From Clostridia bacterium (lineage in GTDB: Bacteria > Bacillota > Clostridia > Acetivibrionales > DSM-2933): a DNA stretch of 50,268 nucleotides. A program made the position numbers and the translations under genes. The notes below the pieces were generated by a model. The model was given only the letters and a program-made list of their open reading frames with translations. It had not been told where the DNA came from and searched no databases. Below are positions 9,537-17,725 of this stretch, piece after piece (position 1 is the stretch's first letter; every line of letters begins with the position of its first letter). The stretch is taken from the NCBI GenBank assembly GCA_026418275.1, contig JAOABQ010000101.1:1-50268 (forward strand), read 5' to 3'.

Positions 9537-10127
9537 TTATCCTCTTCCTTCTTTATTCTTTTTGGTTACCCTTACCGTTTTCATCACTTGAAATGCAGCC
9601 TCTCTCCACTCCTCATATTCATCGTACCGGCAGCTGAATGTTCCCATGACGGTTTTGCCGTCCAATTCAAAGAAGAACATGAGATTATAAACAAACACAT
9701 CTAAAGCAGGACTTTTAAACTCAAAATATCCTATATTTTTATCAGCTACTTTTTCTACACCGTCTGTAAAAAATGTAGTAGATGGATTGACCTTTTTTAT
9801 GATTGCCTTCATTCCGTCTTTAAGCTCCCTGACCAGTTCTTCGGTAAGGCTGCTGTCTATACGGTTCAGCATGATATTGATACTGCCTGTTTCATCCGTT
9901 TGAATAATTTCCGGCCGCTGAGAAGAAGGATATTTAAGCTCCCGCTGGTGCTGGGGCATGTCTTTGAAATCTTTTGGTATGAAGAGCCTTACTCTATTGT
10001 CGTAAAAGGCTCTTTCCTGGAACTCATAATATCGGTTTCCGATTTTAACCTGCCCCTCGCAAATATTTTGCTGCTGGTGCTCTGTGTTATTTATAATTTC
10101 CAGTACCTTTTCATCGATATGTTCCAT
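9537..10127 (-). CDS. DcrB/DUF1795-family protein (EagR-like chaperone candidate)
   Basis: 196 aa, no signal peptide. The stretch YEFQERAFYDNRVRLFIPKDF, then INIMLNRIDSSLTEE, and the C-terminal MGTFSCRYDEYEEWREAAFQVMKTVR match the DcrB-related/DUF1795 layout, ending in the usual 'F.C...E...W......M..sv' strand-helix. DUF1795 (EagR) proteins are known as chaperones of PAAR/Rhs effectors in type VI secretion. It is the first gene of the cassette, with a G-rich ribosome site (GGGGGG) before ATG 10127, two bases before the VgrG-like gene. Inference: it stabilises or loads the VgrG-Rhs protein encoded at the end of the operon. Unlike many relatives in Gram-negatives it is not next to a prePAAR-Rhs protein but opens the operon. 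Confidence 0.78.
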   Translation of the reverse strand: MEHIDEKVLEIINNTEHQQQNICEGQVKIGNRYYEFQERAFYDNRVRLFIPKDFKDMPQHQRELKYPSSQRPEIIQTDETGSINIMLNRIDSSLTEELVRELKDGMKAIIKKVNPSTTFFTDGVEKVADKNIGYFEFKSPALDVFVYNLMFFFELDGKTVMGTFSCRYDEYEEWREAAFQVMKTVRVTKKNKEGRG

Positions 10128-10376
10128 TTTTACCCCCCTTTATAAAATTCAGAATGTTACAAAATAGGAATTTCAATCATTTACAGTTTTTAATTGCAAG
10201 TATATTTTACCATATTTTTATTTTAGATTACATATTTTTTATTTAATTACAAAAATGTAATGTATCAAAGGTTTTATTATAAAAATTACGCCAAATCTAT
10301 TATTTTTTATACCGCTTAGCGTTAAAATACGAATATGCAAATAACAAAATCAAACGTTTTAGTTTATTTGTAAATA
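10128..10376. other. AT-rich divergent intergenic region
   Basis: Very AT-rich spacer between the minus-strand Rhs cassette and the plus-strand zinc-ribbon gene. It contains an imperfect inverted repeat built from ATTACAT and ATGTAAT around 10227-10260. The promoter of the cassette should be here, but no convincing -35/-10 pair was picked out for the minus strand. No small gene was seen. Confidence 0.5.
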
Positions 10377-10405
10377 TTTACAATTTATACTTTTAAATAT
10401 ATAAT
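10377..10405 (+). promoter_or_regulatory. Sigma-A type promoter for the zinc-ribbon/phosphoesterase pair
   Basis: TTTACA at 10377-10382, a 17-bp spacer and a perfect TATAAT at 10400-10405, followed 26 bases later by GGAGGTG and the ATG at 10439. Confidence 0.75.
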
Positions 10406-10438
10406 AATTGTAGAATTACATTAAATGGAGGTGTTCTT

Positions 10439-10723
10439 ATGAAAAAGTTCCTTATCACACTAAGTCTAATTTTGTGCTTGTTAGTAACCATGTCCGGTTC
10501 CTTTGCGTCTACGGCTTCAGTGGATGTAATGAAAAACACAAATTCTTTCGCTGCCTTTTACCAGCTTTTCGACCCCTCTCACCCCATATGCCCATACTGC
10601 GGAGGAGATGGAAGAATTATACGGGTATTTGGAGGGTATTCATCGCCTGATGGCAGGGATTGGGGTGTATTTGAATGCATAAAATGCCATAAAACCTTTG
10701 TAATGCCGCTGCAGTGTTTTTAA
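10439..10723 (+). CDS. Small secreted zinc-ribbon protein
   Basis: 94 aa. Residues 1-24 form a signal peptide (MKKF, a Leu/Ile-rich core, then GSFASTAS). The mature part carries CPYCGGDG at about residue 50 and CIKCHK near the end, two CxxC knuckles about 28 residues apart, typical of a structural zinc ribbon or a rubredoxin-like knuckle. GGAGGTG lies eight bases before the ATG. It is 67 bp upstream of the metallophosphoesterase gene in the same direction, so the two secreted proteins probably share the promoter at 10377. A small GGTGTG-GAT-CACACC hairpin (10725-10739) lies between them. I do not know a named family; a secreted zinc knuckle of this size is unusual. Confidence 0.7.
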   Translation: MKKFLITLSLILCLLVTMSGSFASTASVDVMKNTNSFAAFYQLFDPSHPICPYCGGDGRIIRVFGGYSSPDGRDWGVFECIKCHKTFVMPLQCF

Positions 10724-10790
10724 AGGTGTGGATCACACCAAAAAATCTTAATAATCAATTTTTTCCCTTATACGAAATGGAGGTATTGAT

Positions 10791-12218
10791 ATGAATTATG
10801 GAAAAAGCTCAAAGATAAAGATATTATCCCTTCTGCTGGTACTCATGATAGTGTCCTCTTCATCTCTAATCTCAACTAGCGCCAAGGGCTATGATGAACT
10901 AAAAATAGGGATCATAGGAGATCAAACCGGATCCTATGATTTAAACGGATCCTACAAAATAATGAGTAATGGTGTTTCTGTACTCCAAAACTATAAGCCT
11001 GATATGATCATTCATACAGGAGATTTGATAGAAAGCTCTTTGCCTGAAGATACTGTAAAGCAGAACTACAATGAAGCTGCAGCAATTTTAAACAAATCGG
11101 GAGTTCCATGGTATATAACACCTGGAGATCATGATGTTAATCCTCCCCAGTACAAACAAAATTCCCCGGATCATTCCAGAGAAAAACTCTTTCAGTCCCT
11201 TTATAAAAACCAGAACCCTTTAGTAAAAAACAATTTATATTATTCATTTGATAAAAAAAAGTATCATTTTATTTCTCTTTACTCTTTTGATCATCTTCAT
11301 GTTGACCCAAGATGGGGTAATGTTTTCCTTTCCCATATCGATGATGCCCAGTACAAATGGCTGAAGAATGATCTGGAAGCAAACAAAAACAAATCAGGTA
11401 TCATTGTATTCTTACACCATCCCATGTGGTATAACTGGAGCAGTTGGTCACGTATTCATCAATTGTTACGCGCATATTCGGTAAAGGCAGTTATAGCAGG
11501 ACATTTTCACTATAGTCAGGATGAAGGAATGATTGACGGCATTCGCTACATGGTAATAGGATCAACCGGAGGTACGATAAAAAATACCAGTGCAAATTCA
11601 GGTGGTATACAGCAAGTTGCTTTAATGAGTGTTAAAAACAAAACAGTTACTTTGGATTCTATTGATCTTAATACCCATACCAAGGCAAAAATGAATACCC
11701 GATTCACTATGGACCGAATTCAGGCACTGGATGTAGTTCTCGGCAATCTGTGGAATTTCGAGAGTTTAAATAATGTTTATTTAAAGGGAGATAAGCTTGT
11801 CAACTCTCCCGATTCGTCAGAACCCGCCAAATTAAGTCTTAAAAATATCGGCAATCCTCTAGATCTTCCAACTAACATTAGTATTTCTTTAAGGTCCGAT
11901 TCGCCATCCATAAAGCTTGTAACCGAGAAATTTGCCGATGATATTCCCAAAGCAAGCCAAAGTGCTAACGGAACGTGTACACTTGAGCCTTCTTATAGGG
12001 TCTTCTCTTCCAATACATCCACCGTTAATGTAAACGGGGATCCTTCACTGAGTGCTCTATGGGAGGGGACCCTTGGAATTGAAGGCGCACTTCCCCCAGT
12101 TGGTTCAAAGATTTACTTGGACATTTCCATGACCTTTAAGAGTGATGATGGTGAGCTGCGTAAAGTTCAAAAAACAGTATTGACTACATTAAAAGCAGTA
12201 CCGGTTGAATCAAAGTAA
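10791..12218 (+). CDS. Secreted calcineurin-like metallophosphoesterase
   Basis: 475 aa. Signal peptide at residues 1-31 (ends SSLISTSAKG). The phosphoesterase metal-site motifs appear in order: IGDQTGSYD (D..), HTGDLIES (GD), TPGDHDVN (GD.D, in place of the usual GNHD), FLHHPMW (H) and AGHFHYSQ (GH.H), so the binuclear centre is complete. They span residues about 38-260. The remaining about 200 residues, with beta-rich segments such as LSLKNIGNPLDLPTNISISL, look like an Ig-like accessory domain. GGAGGTATTGAT precedes the ATG. The closest functional analogues are extracellular purple-acid-phosphatase/CpdA-like enzymes; the substrate cannot be told. It ends 16 bases before a strong terminator. 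Confidence 0.88.
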   Translation: MNYGKSSKIKILSLLLVLMIVSSSSLISTSAKGYDELKIGIIGDQTGSYDLNGSYKIMSNGVSVLQNYKPDMIIHTGDLIESSLPEDTVKQNYNEAAAILNKSGVPWYITPGDHDVNPPQYKQNSPDHSREKLFQSLYKNQNPLVKNNLYYSFDKKKYHFISLYSFDHLHVDPRWGNVFLSHIDDAQYKWLKNDLEANKNKSGIIVFLHHPMWYNWSSWSRIHQLLRAYSVKAVIAGHFHYSQDEGMIDGIRYMVIGSTGGTIKNTSANSGGIQQVALMSVKNKTVTLDSIDLNTHTKAKMNTRFTMDRIQALDVVLGNLWNFESLNNVYLKGDKLVNSPDSSEPAKLSLKNIGNPLDLPTNISISLRSDSPSIKLVTEKFADDIPKASQSANGTCTLEPSYRVFSSNTSTVNVNGDPSLSALWEGTLGIEGALPPVGSKIYLDISMTFKSDDGELRKVQKTVLTTLKAVPVESK

Positions 12219-12233
12219 TCTTAGTAATATCCA

Positions 12234-12284
12234 CATAACGCAAAACGGGTCCACACATTGATTGCGGACCCGTTTTGCGTTATG
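12234..12284. terminator. Strong bidirectional terminator
   Basis: A perfect 19-bp stem (CATAACGCAAAACGGGTCC at 12234-12252 with its complement at 12266-12284) and a 13-base loop, lying between the plus-strand phosphoesterase and the convergent minus-strand DUF1801 gene. Confidence 0.85.
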
Positions 12285-12403
12285 CTGCACGTTATTTTTC
12301 AGACATTTTGCAAGCAACTCTCGAAGGGTATTATCAGGATACCCCTTCAATAGGTTATCGCAATATGCCGAATAGATTAATAAATACTTTGCATGTATGA
12401 GAT

Positions 12404-12793
12404 TTACTTCTTCTTTTTCGATTTACCCTCTGCTTTTTTGATATTCTCGGCAGCTCTAAATTGGACGATCCTTTTAATTAATTCATAGGGCAGCGGCTTT
12501 TCTAAAGGAAATTGCACCGACCCTTTGGCTCCTTTATATTCCGACAATTCATGTTTAAATGCATCAATTCCACTTGGTGTTGGATAAAACCCTATATGGT
12601 TTTTAAAAGCGGCAAAATGCACCAGATTTCCATGGAGAAAAAAGGTAGGCATTTGGTAACTTATCTTTTCCTCTGCCTCCGGGGCCGCCTCTTTTATCAC
12701 TGTTCTTACAGTTTGAAGTATTTCCTGGATCTCAGGAGGAAAATTTGAAATATATTCATCGATTGATTGAGTGGTAATTCTGTTTCCTTCCAT
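12404..12793 (-). CDS. DUF1801 / YdhG-like protein
   Basis: 129 aa. The order SIDEYISNFPPEIQEILQTVR, EEKISYQMPTFF, LVHFAAFKNHIGFYPTP and a C-terminal VQFPLEKPLPYELIKRIVQF is that of the DUF1801 family (YdhG, Fra-type 'iron chaperone' fold), at its usual length. The tail is a lysine run (KAEGKSKKKK). AAAGGAG lies six bases upstream of the ATG. It is followed on the same strand at the 5' side by the broken SnoaL-like gene (12815-13197), with 21 bp between them, so both were one transcript. The biochemical role of most DUF1801 proteins is unsettled. Confidence 0.8.
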   Translation of the reverse strand: MEGNRITTQSIDEYISNFPPEIQEILQTVRTVIKEAAPEAEEKISYQMPTFFLHGNLVHFAAFKNHIGFYPTPSGIDAFKHELSEYKGAKGSVQFPLEKPLPYELIKRIVQFRAAENIKKAEGKSKKKK

Positions 12794-12814
12794 AACTTCT
12801 CCTTTTAATTAAAT

Positions 12815-13197
12815 TTACTCTTTTACTTCAATCACATAGGATACCATTGATTTTATTCTGGAACCTTTTGCTCCACTAAATTCATACACATCACAAAAAG
12901 CATATTTTTCTCCGCTTTCCATTCTTATCAGACCATGCACGGCACCTTCCCTGCCATGGTTATAATGCTGTTTATGACTAACTTGTCTATTTTATCCTTT
13001 TTCATATTATCTAATGCTTGGGCAAAATCATTTTTTCCTTTTATAAGTTTGTCTCCAATTATGTTCCACGTTATATCATCGCTTACACTTTCAATGATAA
13101 AAGCTGCATTTCCTTCTGCAAATGCAATATTGAATTGTTTAAGAAATAATTTTTTGGGTGAGTTTCCACAATCCGCACCAACTATAACCTCAGGCAT
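12815..13197 (-). pseudogene. SnoaL-like (NTF2 family) gene with a frameshift
   Basis: From ATG 13197 (AGGAGG upstream) the frame reads PKKLFLKQFNIAFAEGNAAF and DDITWNIIGDKLIKGKNDFA, the start of a small SnoaL/NTF2-like domain, but stops at 12928 after 89 aa. The next frame continues the family without a gap: HGREGAVHGLIRMESGEKYA, then FCDVYEFSGAKG and a stop at 12815-12817. Restoring one base (a C near 12957-12958) would give a single protein of about 127 aa with the normal VHG and YEFSGAKG strands. Either this is a recent inactivation or an assembly error in a non-homopolymer context. Confidence 0.75.
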
Positions 13198-13410
13198 AAT
13201 TAGCCTCCTTTTTATCTTGATAATTTAGACTCTCTATTGGATCACTATTTATTATCCGCCTTTATACTTGCACTGTAAAGAGCCATTATTCACAGGCTTT
13301 TTAAAATCTCTTCCTATGGAACTTTTTATATTATATAATCCCTCTTACCCAGTTTATCTATATTTTTAATTATATAATTCCCACATAGCTGTTTGTATTA
13401 TCAGTTATTA

Positions 13411-13438
13411 TTGTGCGGAAGTAAAAATATGTTATAAT
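13411..13438 (+). promoter_or_regulatory. Candidate promoter of the two-component operon
   Basis: TTGTGC (13411-13416), a 16-bp spacer and a perfect TATAAT (13433-13438), 24 bp before the kinase start; the leader would be very short and lacks a clear Shine-Dalgarno sequence. Confidence 0.5.
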
Positions 13439-13462
13439 TGCTATAGAATCCTTTGAAATTAT

Positions 13463-14980
13463 ATGGAAAATAGTTCGACAAAAAGCTTACTTATAAATTA
13501 TTATAATATAACTTCCAAAACTGCCATATGGTTTATACATGCGGGGGAAAATATGGGAATGCTTATTGCATCAATACTATTACTAATTGCATCTTTTTTA
13601 TTTTTTTTCTCTAATAGCCAAAATGCTGTAAACCGAATTCTAGCTGCTGCCGCATTTATAACTTCAATCGGAACTTTCGGTTCTTATATGGAAACTAATT
13701 TAATACCGGATTTGATAGTCCGGGGTACTTTTGCTATGGATAAAATCATATTCCTTGAATACTTATGTAGTTTTATCCTTTCCCTTGGACATTTTGTCCC
13801 ATATTCGATCATGCTTTTGTTTAGCATATATTTTGCAGGCCTTATGAAAGATAAAAAAAGATCCTTTCACATTAAAATAACTTTAATTATACTGATTCCT
13901 ACAATTTTATCATTTATACTGTTTCCAATCGGAAGGCAGTTTAAACCTGACTTTAAATTTCTTTCCTTTTGGTGTGGATTATATTTACTCTTTACTATAA
14001 TTATTTTATTAAGAGCCTATTTAAATTCTTATACAACGAGAGAAAAATGGGACATTGTTTTGGTATTTGCTACAATTATCCCTGCAGTTGCTTCCCAATA
14101 CCTTATGGTAATGATAACACAAGCTTTGGGGGACAAAAACACATGGAAATACAGCTACTGGATTGTTTCTATTGCTTTTATCATACATATATCCCTCATC
14201 ATTAAATATGGTGTTTTCGGGCTAAGGATAAGGTTTGAAAAGAACCGTATGGATACCGCATTAAAAACTATAAATTCCAGCAGCCTTATCTATAATCATG
14301 CGGTAAAAAATGAGGTATCTAAAATGTCTCTCTGTACACAAAACATTATAAGTGTGAGTGAAAAAATTCAGGATATCGATATAAAATTTAGAATAACACA
14401 AAATTCACAAATTATTGAAGATTCTGTGAACCACTTACTAAACCTTGTAGAAAGGATCAGTGCCAATACCCGGCAAATCGAACTGATCGAATCAATATTT
14501 AGTTTAAACGACTTAATCGGAGATACCTTAAAGGGAATTCAGAACACATTCACGCATAAAAATATAGTCTTTAATAAGATGATTCATTCAGATTTCGAAA
14601 TCAAAGGTGATATAACCCATTTAAGAGAGTGTCTAAATAATGTTGTAAAAAATTCCATAGAAGCAATACAATCAAACGGTGTTATCACAATTTCCCTTCG
14701 GTACGAAGGCCGGTTATTGGCCCTTTCAGTGGAAGACAACGGACCCGGCATACCGGAAAAAATCATCCCCTACCTATTTAATCCGTTTTACTCTACCAAA
14801 AGAACCGGTATAAATTTTGGATTAGGACTATTTTACTGTTATAATGTTATGCGCAAACATAATGGAAGTATAGAAGTTAAAAGTAAAGTAGGTTCTTCCA
14901 CTATAGTCAGCCTAATATTTCCTACAAAGAGGATAGTAAAAAACAAGATGGTAATACAAAGACAGATATCCGTGTCTTGA
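13463..14980 (+). CDS. Membrane sensor histidine kinase
   Basis: 505 aa. Residues about 30-260 hold six to seven hydrophobic segments (for example MGMLIASILLLIASFLFFFS and IILIPTILSFILF). After IKYGVFGLR comes a linker and a likely phospho-acceptor region with NHAVKNEVSKM (about residue 277). The HATPase domain follows: RECLNNVVKNSIEAI (N box), VEDNGPGIP (G1), FYSTKRTGINFGLGLFYC (F and G2) and a closing IEVKSKVGSSTIVSLIFP. The family resembles clostridial kinases with an N-terminal 7TM-type sensor. The NarL-type regulator begins 41 bp downstream. No obvious ribosome site precedes ATG 13463; an internal ATG at 13553 has GGGGG nearby but would cut the first helix short. The signal is unknown. 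Confidence 0.85.
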   Translation: MENSSTKSLLINYYNITSKTAIWFIHAGENMGMLIASILLLIASFLFFFSNSQNAVNRILAAAAFITSIGTFGSYMETNLIPDLIVRGTFAMDKIIFLEYLCSFILSLGHFVPYSIMLLFSIYFAGLMKDKKRSFHIKITLIILIPTILSFILFPIGRQFKPDFKFLSFWCGLYLLFTIIILLRAYLNSYTTREKWDIVLVFATIIPAVASQYLMVMITQALGDKNTWKYSYWIVSIAFIIHISLIIKYGVFGLRIRFEKNRMDTALKTINSSSLIYNHAVKNEVSKMSLCTQNIISVSEKIQDIDIKFRITQNSQIIEDSVNHLLNLVERISANTRQIELIESIFSLNDLIGDTLKGIQNTFTHKNIVFNKMIHSDFEIKGDITHLRECLNNVVKNSIEAIQSNGVITISLRYEGRLLALSVEDNGPGIPEKIIPYLFNPFYSTKRTGINFGLGLFYCYNVMRKHNGSIEVKSKVGSSTIVSLIFPTKRIVKNKMVIQRQISVS

Positions 14981-15021
14981 TTTGTTCATCGTAAACAATC
15001 AATAACCCACTGGAGGAATGT

Positions 15022-15666
15022 ATGAAGAAAATCAAGCTAATCATCGTAGAGGATGATCATAATTGGATTATTGCCATGAAGTTATTTTTGGATTTGGAGC
15101 AGGATATAGACGTTGTCGCTGTTGCAACAACTTATGATGAAGCTGTTAAAACCTGTATAGAAAACAATGCCGATTTAGTGCTCATGGATATTAGCCTGTC
15201 CGCAAATGAATTGGATGGCATATATGCTGCAGCTGAAATTTTAGCACATAAGGATATTAAGATTATTATGTTAACCGCTCTTGCTGATAGTTCAATTATA
15301 GAAAATGCCTTTGCTGCAGGAGCAGTTAATTATGTGCTGAAATCCAACTACAGATCAATACCGACAGTAATTCGGCAAACCTTAAACAGCCTAACCCCCA
15401 ATGAAATACTGGCAAGGGATTATTCGAGACTTAGAAAAAAGGAAATACAATCTGATCTTACATCTCAAGAAGAGAATATTTTTCAAAAGTTAATTGAAGG
15501 TAAAACAAAGGATGAGATCTTGGAAGCTTCCTTTATCAGTGAGAACACATTAAAAAATCATATACACAGTATCTTAAAAAAGCTTGAAGTCAAAACAATA
15601 AAAGAAGCTATTCACAAGGTGAAGAGAAAAGGCTTTATTAGAGATACCAATCATATAAAGTACTAA
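15022..15666 (+). CDS. NarL/LuxR-type response regulator
   Basis: 214 aa. The receiver domain has the acidic pocket VEDD (D11, D12), phospho-acceptor D56 in LVLMDIS, T/A switch in IIMLTALAD and K in YVLKSN. The C-terminal HTH (LTSQEENIFQKLIEGKTKDE, then ISENTLKNHIHSILKKLEVK) is LuxR-like: the 'T.hE..il..l..G' and 'tV..Hi..il.KL' positions are present. TGGAGGAATGT precedes ATG 15022. With the kinase just upstream it forms a two-component pair; no target gene is certain, though the secreted CBM2-like gene next downstream is a candidate. Confidence 0.9.
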   Translation: MKKIKLIIVEDDHNWIIAMKLFLDLEQDIDVVAVATTYDEAVKTCIENNADLVLMDISLSANELDGIYAAAEILAHKDIKIIMLTALADSSIIENAFAAGAVNYVLKSNYRSIPTVIRQTLNSLTPNEILARDYSRLRKKEIQSDLTSQEENIFQKLIEGKTKDEILEASFISENTLKNHIHSILKKLEVKTIKEAIHKVKRKGFIRDTNHIKY

Positions 15667-16456
15667 AAATTATAGTCCTTTTTAAAAAGCAAGCACCGAG
15701 AGTCCTGCTTTATATATTCATTTTTTTGCTTTCATATTTCATATTTTTTTAATCTACACCCTTAAATCTCTGGTTAAATCAACCTTTTAAAGTATCAACA
15801 CCATCAAATAGATGTATTATCCTTTTGTTTGGCAAGGTCTAGAAAAGATAGTCCTTGTCAAGTACTTGAATGCTGAATATAATATAAAATATAACCGCTT
15901 ATATTTTTACTATAAACTGATATTAAGCTTAAGATAGAAATATTCGTAAAACGTCATTAGAAGCTTTATTTTTATTAATTATAGATGTGTAGACAATGTA
16001 TGCAAAATCTATCAATCCATTGAGCAACTTGATATTACCCAATGATATCAGCGAGTTGAATTTTAATACTGCAGCCTTATAAATCTAGATTTTTTATATT
16101 TACTTACTAAACAAAAGTTAAACTCCGTCGAAGATATTTGAAGCGTTTAAAATTACATCTTGAAAAATCAAGGACCTATAACTCAACATCAAATCTGTTT
16201 GAACACACATGTTTGATTATTATTTTTGTCCCCTTCCATTCATATAAGGATACTTATATTTATTGGAGTAAAATTTTTATTTTCTCTACGGAGATTCAAA
16301 GGAGATGCTGATTCAGAAAAGCCTTTCATGATGGGCAAAATTTGCTTGTCATTGATATAAAAGGAATGCCTTTAAAGGTCATTATGATTGAGGATTTTAG
16401 TTTCGCGAGCTTGAATCCAAACTTATTTCAAAATAACATATGAGGAGATGAATTGT
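15667..16456. other. Long AT-rich intergenic region, no gene seen
   Basis: About 790 bases. Short frames are interrupted by stops in all directions. A segment at 16297-16440 can be read as 46 in-frame codons on the plus strand (RKAFHDGQNLLVIDIKGMPL and on to a TGA at 16441), but it has no start codon and no recognised family, so it may be a relic. The length suggests an extended regulatory leader for the secreted protein downstream; no known riboswitch consensus was recognised. Confidence 0.4.
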
Positions 16457-17404
16457 ATGAAAAAAATTAAAAAGGGGTTAATTTTGTTAGTGGTATTGTC
16501 TATTTTTGTATCCATGATGGTGTCTGTAAATGCAGCAACTACCAATATATCCTTATCAGCACTAAGGAACGAAATCACAAATAGTACCAGCCTTACCAGC
16601 GGTACTTCAGTAGTTCTTAAAAGTAACCATGCAAGTGGGGGTTCTTATTTAAGGTTTAATGCAAAATGGATACCAACCGGTAGTTTTGGTGCAGGTACTT
16701 GGGCTCCCTTTCCTGAAACAAGCGCTATTATGGTAAATAGCCTCAATAAATTAGTTGTAACAAAACTTCCTACTGGAAAGGTAGCTTTATGTTTTAAAGA
16801 TGTACCCTCCAATGGTACCCAGTATCTCTATCTTGATGCTAATGGAAATACAGGCCTGAAATCATTGGCCTCATCTGCCATTCCGACAGAATGCCAGTTT
16901 AGTCCCGGCTTCAGATTTCCTGGAATGACTTCTTTAGCATCCGATTACACGACTTTGGTTGGACCAAACCAATACTCCACCTACTTCCTTTGTGCAGAGC
17001 CAACCGGTGCAGTAAAAGCTATACCTCAAAAATACGCTACTACAAACAACGCTTGGTTCTGGAGTATTTACAAAACCTTCGATAAAAACCTCAATGTTGC
17101 AGCTACAATGGGGACACCTTGGGCCAATGGATATACCGCTTCCTACACAATTACAAATCCGAATACCGAAAGCGTTAATGGATGGACTCTTGAATTTGAC
17201 CTTGCTTCCTCCAACACACTTCGATTGCCTTCTTATTTAAAGGATACTCCTACAACCACCGGAACGGTTACCAGACACAAAATTAAAGGAATCAGCTCCT
17301 GGATTGAAAACATTCCGGCAGGAGGTTCAGTAACCTTAGACTTTAACATCGATGGCAATACCTCTAATGTTCCTGGCAACTATACCTTAACAGCAGCAAA
17401 TTAA
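16457..17404 (+). CDS. Secreted protein with C-terminal CBM2-like domain
   Basis: 315 aa from ATG 16457, chosen because AGGAG (16443-16447) is nine bases away and an ATG at 16448 would abut it. Signal peptide about 1-26 (ends MVSVNA). Residues about 30-205 are a beta-rich domain with many Ser/Thr/Asn and motifs such as YLRFNAKWIPTG and ALCFKDVPSNGTQYLYLDAN; I do not recognise it. Residues about 215-315 read TASYTITNPNTESVNGWTLE and later SSWIENIPAGGSVTLDFNID, which is the 'vtN....v.gWtl.f' and 'l.pG.s..fgf' scaffold of family 2 carbohydrate-binding modules, with fewer surface tryptophans than usual. No dockerin and no catalytic signature are visible. In a cellulolytic host a cell-surface or free polysaccharide-binding protein is likely. 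Confidence 0.7.
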   Translation: MKKIKKGLILLVVLSIFVSMMVSVNAATTNISLSALRNEITNSTSLTSGTSVVLKSNHASGGSYLRFNAKWIPTGSFGAGTWAPFPETSAIMVNSLNKLVVTKLPTGKVALCFKDVPSNGTQYLYLDANGNTGLKSLASSAIPTECQFSPGFRFPGMTSLASDYTTLVGPNQYSTYFLCAEPTGAVKAIPQKYATTNNAWFWSIYKTFDKNLNVAATMGTPWANGYTASYTITNPNTESVNGWTLEFDLASSNTLRLPSYLKDTPTTTGTVTRHKIKGISSWIENIPAGGSVTLDFNIDGNTSNVPGNYTLTAAN

Positions 17405-17603
17405 GGGATTCTAATAAGCTCATAATGCATCAACTGGTTTCAGGCTCTCGGTTCAATCAATCCCCAAATATCATAGAGTGTTTTAAGTGTTTCCCTACTA
17501 ATTCAACAATATCCATATTTACCCATAACCAAACATCGAGAAACGCCGCCAGTTGTCAATAACATATGCATAATGTGATTTTCAATAAGCTAGCAGTTTA
17601 CAG

Positions 17604-17656
17604 GTACTTCCTTCATGTTACTCGTTAATAAGAAGAGACACACATGAAGGAAGTAC
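17604..17656 (+). terminator. Hairpin downstream of the CBM2-like gene
   Basis: Perfect 15-bp stem: GTACTTCCTTCATGT (17604-17618) pairs with 17642-17656 across a 23-base loop; a weak TTATTATTT tail follows. It lies 200 bp beyond the stop, so a processed RNA is another reading. Confidence 0.5.
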
Positions 17657-17690
17657 TTATTATTTGAACCAATTGGAAACGCATAAAACA

Positions 17691-17721
17691 CATATGAGGT
17701 AAGTAATTATTTACCCATATG
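17691..17721 (-). terminator. Terminator of the amine oxidase gene
   Basis: CATATGAGGTAA (17691-17702) pairs with TTACCCATATG (17711-17721), with one mismatch; on the minus strand the stem is followed by TGTTTTATG, five bases after the stop codon of the oxidase. Confidence 0.6.
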
Positions 17722-17725
17722 CGCC

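Noticed and set aside
10725..10739. GTGTGGATCACAC palindrome as a fourth Crp/Fnr site
   Set aside because: The arms are separated by three bases, not six, and it lies between two co-transcribed genes; read as a small hairpin instead.
16297..16443. 46-codon plus-strand frame upstream of the CBM2-like gene, possibly a transposase relic
   Set aside because: No start codon, no recognised motif and no inverted repeats around it.
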